64,000 bases of DNA from Asterias amurensis (lineage: Eukaryota > Echinodermata > Asteroidea > Forcipulatida > Asteriidae): positions 3,410,001-3,474,000 of the forward strand of contig NC_092663.1 of NCBI RefSeq assembly GCF_032118995.1, written 5' to 3'. Positions 57,501-64,000 of this stretch are shown here, piece by piece. Each line of letters opens with the position of its first letter. Positions within the stretch are counted from its first letter, which is position 1. Position numbers and translations under genes: made by a program. The notes below the pieces were generated by a model. It worked only from the letters and a program-made list of their open reading frames with translations, did no database searches and was not told the DNA's origin.

Positions 57501-60500
57501 GAAAATGTTACATGGTTTGAATTTCGTTACCCTTTTACATGATTCGCTGTTGTTTGTCTGTATATAGGCTGTTTTCTGCAAGCCTCGGTTTACTCGAACA
57601 ACCTCATGCTCGCACTCCTCTTTTGTTCATTCCTAGTGATTTATTTATTATTTGCTAAAACCCTATATTAACTTTGTGTACTTATATGCTCTTTTTTCCC
57701 CAAAAGAGTATGGAATAAACGTCATATTTAATTGAACTTTGTAGAGCAGTCCATGAGCGCCACTTGCGGCAGATACCGGCGCTATAAAATTTTCCATTAA
57801 TATTGTTAATTGAATTTTAAATCCATTAGTTTGAAAGAGATAACTTACCAAGTGTAGTTGATACTGGCTCGAGTGTAGTTAGGGTGACTGTTTCCTTAGT
57901 GGTGAAAACACCTGGTCTTTCAGTTACTTGAACTTCTTCTGTCACAACACCCTTTGTTGTCTCTGTCTTTGTTACAGTTGTTGACTCTGTTACTTTTTCA
58001 GTAGTCGTTGCAGTTGGAGTTGTCGTTTTGACTGTGGTCGTCACTGCAGTGGTTGTTACATCTGTTGATAGAGATGGTAAAGTTTTACTATTAACAACAA
58101 GCTAAATTAAAAGTTGCTACTTTGTTTGATTAAAAAATAGTCGGATAAAATTTTGTCAAGTTCATCTCCTGATGTGACTGCCGCTACCATTAAGGGCCAC
58201 ATTTCCCGTGACGATTGCAGGTCAATATATGAGTTACATTTCCTGAGGATCACAGGTCCATTGATGACACAATGACCAGTAAGCAATGGGAAAAGTCCAA
58301 CAGCAAAAAAGCCTTTTAGAAGAAAACGCATTTTGTGATACCAGTAGGTTTATTCTTGTAAACTTCCCAATCAAACTTTTTGTTTCTAATACATGAAGTT
58401 AGTTTACACCAATAGACCGAGTCACTTGGATTTGGGCTTTGATCTGTGTCATGAGTCCTTTTCTATGCAGCCAAGTTTTTCACTGACCAAAAATGCAAGA
58501 GATTTTACAAAATTCCCATGTGCTGTCATGCGATCTTTACACGCCACTCAGTTGTGTATTGAAAATGATTGATTTGTCCATAAAGATTTGAGCTAGTAAA
58601 GTCCAACGCGAGGGGGTCTATTAAAATTCAAGCATTGTAACACTCACGATCAAAGCAGCCGAAGAGTTTAATGTCAATTTCAGGAGTCTCGTCATCTGCT
58701 ATGTAAGACATGTACATGAACTTCAGTGTTTCAATTTCTCCCAAATAGTCGGGTAGTTCTTGTCTCTCACCATCACTGCCACCTTTGAATCTCTGTAAAG
58801 TCATACAGAATTATTAACACATTATGAAAAGATTGCTGTTGTTAAATCAAATCAAATGTGAGTTTTTAGATGGAAATTTGCATCAGGATAAAGAATATTA
58901 ATGTTGGTTTTACCAGTATACATCGATGTGTGTAAGCACTGTAATCTCAGTACATTCCCAAGCACTGTGATTCCTTTTTTAATGCCTTGTATTTAACACA
59001 TATCAGTGTATAATGGCTGTGTCATCAGTGCATCACTTCGCATTCGCATTCCAAGGCATGAACCACTCATTAGTCTTGTGTCTCTTTAAAAAATGCTTGG
59101 ATGTTTGGATAAGCATGTTTTAGAAACAAGCTGGACTTACCATCAGTTGGTTATTTGCAGATCTCACGTAAGTATCGTATGTTGCACCAGGTGAGCGGTA
59201 GAACAAGATAAATTCAAAGTCCTCGTCTTGTTCCGCTATGAGGGATCTTACAGCAATGGGAGGAGTGAATTTGATTTCTAACCTCCTCTCGTTGGTGTTA
59301 GCCGCGCTGGATGGCCTCCATGGGACATTTGCCTCCAATGTACCTTCAGGTGTGCTTCTCAACAGAGCAACATTGTCATAAGTTTCAAGTTCCATATCAC
59401 ACACTTCTAGAGAGTGACAAATAAAAGCACAAGATTCACCATTAGTGCGGCAAGTGACCGATGTCATTTGTCATTTTTGATGTAGTTTATAGCAAATCCA
59501 ACCCGTTTATGGTTGCTAATAAAATTATCCTTACCTTAATGTAGGTTAATAATAATAATAATAATAATATCAAAGTCTTATATAGCGCACGCATCTACCA
59601 AACAAGGTACTCAAGTCTCCGAGTATATACAAACTTTCAGAAAGATAGGTTATTGAAGTGATGAGATTCCGAGATAGCACCTTAAAAGGGTTTACAAGGT
59701 GCTACGGCGCATTTTAGAAACCACAGCCAGAACACCAGGACGAATCCCTTCTCTTTTCGATAAGCGCACTGGGTTCTTTTACATGCGTGAAACAACACAT
59801 GGGACCAACGGCTTTACGTCCCATCCAAAGGACGTTTACAGTTTTTAGTTGATGAGGTTTCTAGTTTGAAGGGTTCTAAGAATCATTATCCCAAATACTT
59901 GCGTTTCCACTACAAAAACATGGGTGTTAAAGGAACACGTTGCCTTGGATCGGACGAGTTGGTCTATAACAAGCGTTTGTAACCCATTTGTTATAAAATG
60001 CATATGGTTGGAAAGATGTTGTAAAATTAGAATACAATGATCCACACACATTTGCCTCTCAATTGCGTGGTTTTCCTTTTACTTTGCGAACTAACACGGT
60101 CGGCCATTTATGGGAGTCAAAATTTGAGCTCGATTGGTCGTCGGAGTTGCGAGATAACTATGAAAGAAAAAACACCCCTGTCACACGAAGTTGTGTGCTT
60201 TCAGATGCTTGATTTCGAGACCTCAAATTCTAAACTTGATTTCGAGACCTCAAATTCTAAACTTGAGGTCTCGAAATCAAATTCGTGGAAAATTACTTCT
60301 TTCTCGAAAACTACGTCACTTCAAAGGGAGCCGTTTATCACAATGTTTTATACTATCAACCTCTCTCTATTACTTGTTACCAAGTGAGATTTTATGCTGA
60401 TAATTATTTTGAGTAATTACCAATAGTGTCCACTGCCTTTAAATCGACCCACAGATGATTTGGATTTAATAGAATTACTAATTTCATTCCAAAAACCACG

Positions 60501-63500
60501 GCCAGAAGAAACAAAGTGTTTTTAAATTGAACAATGTGCTGTTGAATGGTAAATAAAGGCCTGACTTGCTAATAATAATAACAGTAAGTTGTTATATTGT
60601 GCTATTGCGCTTCACACACCCAAGGGGTGTTTCAAAGCACTTCCAACATTTTTACCCTAAGCGATTTGTGTAGGTTTTATTTTGTTTTCAGTCATGCATA
60701 GGCCCTTTTTGAAACCCGGCTTTGGCATTGGACTCGGCTTAAAGCTCCGTTCTCTCGTCTGAAACCCAGGGGGTAGTTGTGGTCGTTTTTTGCTTATTTT
60801 GTGTCTTATTTATATGTCAAGGCTTCTGTTTGCTTTTTCTGTTGTTTCGTTATGTCTGTCATTGTTTTTGTTATGGTTTTTAATCCTACATTTTCTGTTA
60901 CTGTTGCTGTGTTTTTGATGTTTTTAAAGCCTGAAAGAATTAAAAAAAAATAAAAAATTGATTTGAATAAAACGTACTTTCTGGCTCTGTAACTCTCTTG
61001 ATTGTTTGTTTAATGATCTTGGCAGTGGTAGCTTCAGGCGTAGTTGTGGTCGTTTTGGAGGATTCTAACGTCGTGGTGGTCAGAGCCTCAGTAGTTGACG
61101 TACTAGTGGAGACAGTGGTGGTCGTTGCGGGTGTAGTGAGGGGCTCTGAAAGAAAGGTAAAGAAAAAATGAAGATTAACACAAAATAAACACTCGACTGT
61201 GTCATTTGATATTGATACAGCCGTGTTGGTGAAGTAAGTTAGTTGACAATAGAGGGCGCTATTTATATTTATATGTGAATGTAACAAAAGGTGTATCACC
61301 TTAGTGGACAAAACAAAGGAATGCCACAGAGGGTATGCAACACAAAGTTCAACTTCAGCTTTTTTGCTAGTTTATACATGTTTATCTCATAGCAACCCAA
61401 TATTTGTTTTTTGTAAATATTTTCTTGTTAACTGTTTGTCTTGTCTCCTTGTTTGCAGTATGTCTGTCTAGGCTGTCTTCTACAAGCCTTGGCTTAATGT
61501 GACAGCATCAAACTCATATTTTGGCTAGCCTAGATACGTTTTTCCCTCCGTCCTCTGTGCTTACGATTTTACTTATCTTTGTACAATTTTGGATACGTTA
61601 CGCAAACAAAGTTCTAGGTCTGAAGGCTTTCAGTGTGGCTGGGCCCATGATTTGGAACAATCTCCCAAATGCCATTAGAGAATCTAATACTCTGTCTGCT
61701 TTTCACAAAGTCCTTAAGACTCACCTTTTTCCAAGTTAATTGCTTTCTAGTGCGCTATGATCTTAATGGAATAGCGCCTTATATATTTTAATTGTTATGT
61801 TATTTTACGTCTTGAGAAGAGTAGTATGAAATAAATGTTGACCTGAATAATGAGTAACTTACCATCTGCACAGCCGTAGAAGTCCACAACATATTTAGCC
61901 TCTTTGTTGTCTGGTACATTCACATCCATAAGAGTCACTTCTACAACGTTTTCAAGCTGGTCAAATGGAAGATCCAGCTTAATTTGTTCGGTGGTGTCAA
62001 CGTCCCAATTAACGTTAAATACCTGTTTGGGAAGTTATACAAGAAGAAAGGGTATGCATTAAATAACTTATTCACACTGGACAACGTGGTAAGTTTTACA
62101 TAGCAATTGTCTGGCGTGTTGGGTCCCGTTTAACGGCAGGGTGTTCTTTTGGTAATTGTCAAAGACCAATCCTCACTTGGTGTATCCCAACGTATGCCTA
62201 CAATAACAAACCTGTGAAAAATTGGTCATCAAAGTTGCAAGAAAATAATGAAGAAAAAACACCCCTGTTGCATAGGCTATGTCCTTACAGAATAAAAAGC
62301 TTTATGCCTGACGCCTTTCTTAGATTCAAATGTTTTGGTTAAAAAAATAGCCCTTTTCTACATTCCTTCAAAGGGTGTAATTTCTTGATGTTCTCCCATT
62401 CAAATCAATGTAACCAAACCAAGACTGGAAGGAAACAGTCTGGTGCCCTTTTGTACAATGAATTTTAGCATTCATTTATGTTATTGGATACAGGGAACAT
62501 GACCAAGATGGTGGCAGCACGATACAACTCTATTGGATTTCGAGCTAAGGACATGTATAACACACTGGACACATACCCGTTTGTTAAATCCATCCAGAAT
62601 ACTTCTCTGGGTCGTTTCTCCTTTAAGTCTGTACTGTACAGTGAAGTCCGTTATGGCATTGCCCTCTGCGTCACCCTGGAGTGCAACTCTTGTTAAAGTT
62701 ACCGGGGTGAGGAATGGCACCATAAGGCTACGTCCTTCTGCTGTATTCCCGTTGACTATGCTCCGAGATCCCTCGAACGACGGTGTAAGCAGAACCACAC
62801 AATTTTCTGCATGGATAAATATGTTTACAGGGTATTAACTTATTATTATTTTTAATTTTTTTTCTTCTTGGGGGGGGGGGGGGTGTTATACCCATATACA
62901 TTGATGTATGTTAAGCACTGTCTACTCAGTTCTGACCCGAATTCTCTGAAACAAAAATTACAGGCATATTACTCGGACGGGACTCAAACCCACGACCTTT
63001 GCAATTCTAGAGCAATGTCAAATACATTTACAGCTGGTCTAAATAATAAAACTGTGTTCTCAATAATAGATCTTAAATCTAAGATTTGACCGCCTCTAGC
63101 TACTGGGCAATCTCGGTAGTCTAGTTAGTTAGACACTGCTATAGAACTGCAAGGTCGTGGGTTTGAATTCCACTTGAGAATACGCTTGCGATTTTTCTAA
63201 TCTTCACAGAACTCAGGAAAGTACCGAGTAAACAGTGCTAACAAACATCAGTGTTGGAGTAAAACCCCCAAAAATATAGATTTTGTTAAGCAGTATTTCC
63301 AGCTAAAAAAAAGCTCAATGAAATTGAGTCCAAATTGGCAATTTCGATCGTGAGAGTAAAAACAATAACATCTGAAATTAGAGACATCATACCTTTTGTA
63401 ACTGGCGTTGGTGTGGTTGTTGTTGTTGTTGTTGACTTTGTTGTCGTCGTTGGTCCTGCTGTTGTTGTCGTAGTTGTTGTAACTTTAGTAGTTTTTGCAC

Positions 63501-63925
63501 CAGCTGTTTTGGGGACTGTTTCTGTCACAGTAGTTCTTTTAGCTGTCTGGGCTGTGGGAGCTTCTATTTATTTTGAAAAAGCATGGACAAAATATATGTT
63601 TGTAAAAAGTATAATAATTAACCAGGTATTTGATGTAATGATCTGACAAGTACTTCAATAGACTGTATAATAATAACTTGCATAGAGGATCTTGAGGTAG
63701 GGCAAGATGTTGACATTTCGTCAGCTACATCTATGGGGAGGGAGGAAGTCATGCAAACAATCTTTAATGCTGAGACAGCTCTAAATAGTGACCGCTTAGC
63801 ATCATTTATAAATTAAAATTTTAAAAGGCTACACCATGAATATATTTAAATCTTACGTGTGAAAATGAATGAAGTTCCATTGGATGTTACTTCTCCAACT
63901 TCAATATTTCCATTTGCACCTCCAT
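51203..63925 (-). CDS. Modular secreted mucin/VWF-like protein, C-terminal 873 aa
   Basis: Sixteen exons (minus): 63925-63857, 63563-63393, 62806-62577, 62022-61863, 61145-60978, 59406-59141, 58792-58648, 58061-57849, 57362-57064, 56662-56506, 56252-56166, 55091-54930, 53679-53639, 53119-53018, 52507-52465, 51513-51203. All borders are AG/GT and all phases agree. Domains (residues from the window edge): Thr-rich 23-80; F5/8C-like 81-210; Thr-rich 211-266; F5/8C-like 267-403; Thr-rich 404-474; F5/8C-like 475-626; Thr/Ser-rich 627-709; VWC about 710-770; C-terminal cystine knot about 777-866. Thr-rich linkers suggest O-glycosylation, and the knot suggests disulphide dimerisation as in mucins, VWF and SCO-spondin. 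The N-terminus is outside the window. Candidates include a gel-forming mucin, SCO-spondin/hemolectin or an echinoderm adhesive protein. A weak poly(A) signal (ATTAAA, 51114-51109) lies past the stop. Confidence 0.88.
51588..51675 (-). mobile_element. tRNA-Asn-like SINE head
   Basis: Minus strand: gctagatagctcatttagta (A box), gcatgttaatccgg, ggttcgagtcccactctagt (B box). It belongs to the same family as 11695 and lies upstream of the last exon of the mucin-like gene. Confidence 0.65.
52465..53679 (-). other. VWC domain (three small exons)
   Basis: Exons of 41, 102 and 43 nt join to GCMYNGRQYQFGEEM ... SPCTRMFCEQG ... CDLRCD ... KCCPVC, the CxxxG(x)xY / CCPxC spacing of von Willebrand factor C domains. 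The 102-nt exon uses the acceptor at 53120 (tacgtag). The alternative acceptor at 53082 leaves a frame mismatch. Confidence 0.82.
52553..52880 (+). pseudogene. 3' end of a non-LTR retrotransposon, frameshifted
   Basis: Translates in two frames to ...HSFSVAAPGIWNSLPKNIRQ and then FKTSLKSHLFTRAF. This is the C-terminal signature that follows reverse transcriptase in many LINE ORFs. A frameshift separates the two parts near 52760. The 3' tail is a ttgattgatt repeat. It lies in an intron of the mucin-like gene, on the opposite strand. Confidence 0.85.
54136..54376. mobile_element. Family C hairpin MITE
   Basis: gggcacaatttcatagagct to agctctatgaaattaggcc with long complementary arms. It lies in an intron of the mucin-like gene. 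Confidence 0.87.
54535..54885 (-). mobile_element. Partial reverse copy of the 31690 repeat
   Basis: Shares ttgagccattgctcaaac, gagcactttatttcactgc and aaagagtatcgcccgctct (as complements) with 31690-32030. It lies in an intron of the mucin-like gene. Confidence 0.72.
55153..55508 (+). mobile_element. Family A MITE in an intron of the mucin-like gene
   Basis: Starts tatgcagtggacactattgg, carries the full hairpin (gacctcagatttagaatt) and ends tggtctttgagaagg without the last terminal bases. Confidence 0.82.
56506..57362 (-). other. F5/8C-like domain 3 (two exons)
   Basis: Starts GICTENLETSPAMTG, contains EYWMPSIEDN and NFRFRYQPFGSTAWKYY, and ends LKLDFFGCSS. Closest of the three to the F5/8C pattern. 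Same exon plan. Confidence 0.72.
58648..59406 (-). other. F5/8C-like domain 2 (two exons)
   Basis: Starts KVCDMELETYDNVALL, contains VPWRPSSAA and EIKFTPPIAVRSL, and ends IDIKLFGCFD. Same exon plan as domain 1: outer phase 1, inner phase 0. Confidence 0.7.
59560..59836 (-). mobile_element. Family D SINE body, tRNA head lost
   Basis: Carries tatatagcgcacgcatctac, ggtactcaag, tgggttcttttacatgcg and tttacgtcccatccaaagga, then stops at gacg. A family B/A chimera follows. Confidence 0.72.
59927..60442. mobile_element. Chimeric MITE: left arm of family B fused to family A
   Basis: 59927-60118 is one arm of family B up to its centre (gggagtcaaa). From about 60119 the sequence continues as family A in reverse (atttgagctcgattggtcgt ... 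gtgtccactgccttt). The junction falls in tcaaaatttga, a short string that both families contain. The family A part also has a local duplication (gatttcgagacctcaaattc twice). Confidence 0.85.
61470..61830 (+). pseudogene. 3' end of a second non-LTR retrotransposon
   Basis: Reads LGLKAFSVAGPMIWNNLPNA...HKVLKTHLF, then a stop at 61737-61739, the same RT C-terminal motif as at 52553 but a different subfamily. The remaining 5' part of the element is absent. It lies in an intron of the mucin-like gene. Confidence 0.83.
61863..62806 (-). other. F5/8C-like domain 1 (two exons)
   Basis: Starts ENCVVLLTPSFEG and ends YVVDFYGCAD. The paired first and last Cys with the FYGC ending, about 130 aa long, fit a divergent coagulation factor 5/8 C (discoidin-like) fold. 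Outer borders are phase 1, the inner border phase 0. Confidence 0.65.
62885..63270 (+). mobile_element. Pair of second-family SINE pieces in opposite orientation
   Basis: A reverse piece (62885-63010; gggactcaaacccacgacct) faces a forward piece (63085-63270; aatctcggtagtctagttag, gtcgtgggtttgaattccac). Both lie in an intron of the mucin-like gene. Confidence 0.62.
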
Positions 63926-64000
63926 CTGTTGACAAAATACATCAAAAAATCACTTGAAAGGTTTATCTTAGGTTTTGTTTTAATAGTAGGCCTATCGCAG

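Noticed and set aside
3117..60442. Family A repeats as a CRISPR-like or satellite array
   Set aside because: Copies are dispersed, in both orientations, TTAA-flanked and internally palindromic, which is typical of MITEs, not of CRISPR arrays or satellites.
63335..63646. 103-codon plus-strand Val-rich ORF
   Set aside because: Complement of the Thr-rich linker exon 63563-63393.

Overview
The window is eukaryotic, intron-rich and AT-rich. It most likely comes from an echinoderm, probably a sea star. The gene set is deuterostome-like: ZMYND11, SNAPC1, a collagen-C1q protein, an orphan rhodopsin-type GPCR and a mucin/von Willebrand-like secreted protein. A few palindromic MITE families and tRNA-derived SINEs recur every 1-3 kb. 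The species assignment is inference; the gene identities come from reading exon by exon with matching splice phases.

Layout. (1) 1-13.6 kb, minus strand: 5' half of a ZMYND11 (BS69) orthologue. Eight coding exons give 297 codons (N-terminal region, PHD finger, bromodomain, zinc segment, start of PWWP); a probable untranslated first exon lies near 13.6 kb. The gene continues past the left edge. (2) 15.87-42.43 kb, minus strand: a complete SNAPC1 (SNAP43) gene of about 9 exons with an unusually long, basic, repeat-bearing C-terminal tail. (3) 27.7-34.5 kb, plus strand: a secreted collagen-C1q-domain gene (307 aa) lying entirely inside the 15.1-kb SNAPC1 intron, with its own TATA promoter and a possible second promoter next to a perfect DR1 nuclear-receptor site. 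(4) 46.41-47.40 kb, plus strand: an intronless class A GPCR of 327 aa. (5) 51.2-63.9 kb, minus strand: the last 16 exons (873 aa) of a modular secreted protein. It has three divergent F5/8C-like domains separated by Thr-rich linkers, then a VWC domain and a C-terminal cystine knot. It continues past the right edge.

The rest is intron or spacer dominated by mobile DNA: TTAA-flanked palindromic MITEs (families A, B and E), a hairpin family (C), a tRNA-Leu-like SINE (D), other tRNA-derived SINEs, two hAT-like elements with flanking duplications, several one-off inverted-repeat elements, and two 3' ends of non-LTR retrotransposons. Several elements sit inside one another and give a readable relative chronology.

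The genes do not form a pathway. ZMYND11 (H3.3K36me3 reader) and SNAPC1 (snRNA promoter factor) are housekeeping nuclear genes; the C1q-like and mucin-like genes encode extracellular proteins. I found no CRISPR array, rRNA, functional tRNA or unfamiliar multi-gene system. The most notable items are the nested C1q gene with its DR1/TATA unit, the phase-1 modular mucin-like gene, the GPCR that lacks both canonical TM6 and TM7 prolines, and the nested and chimeric MITEs.
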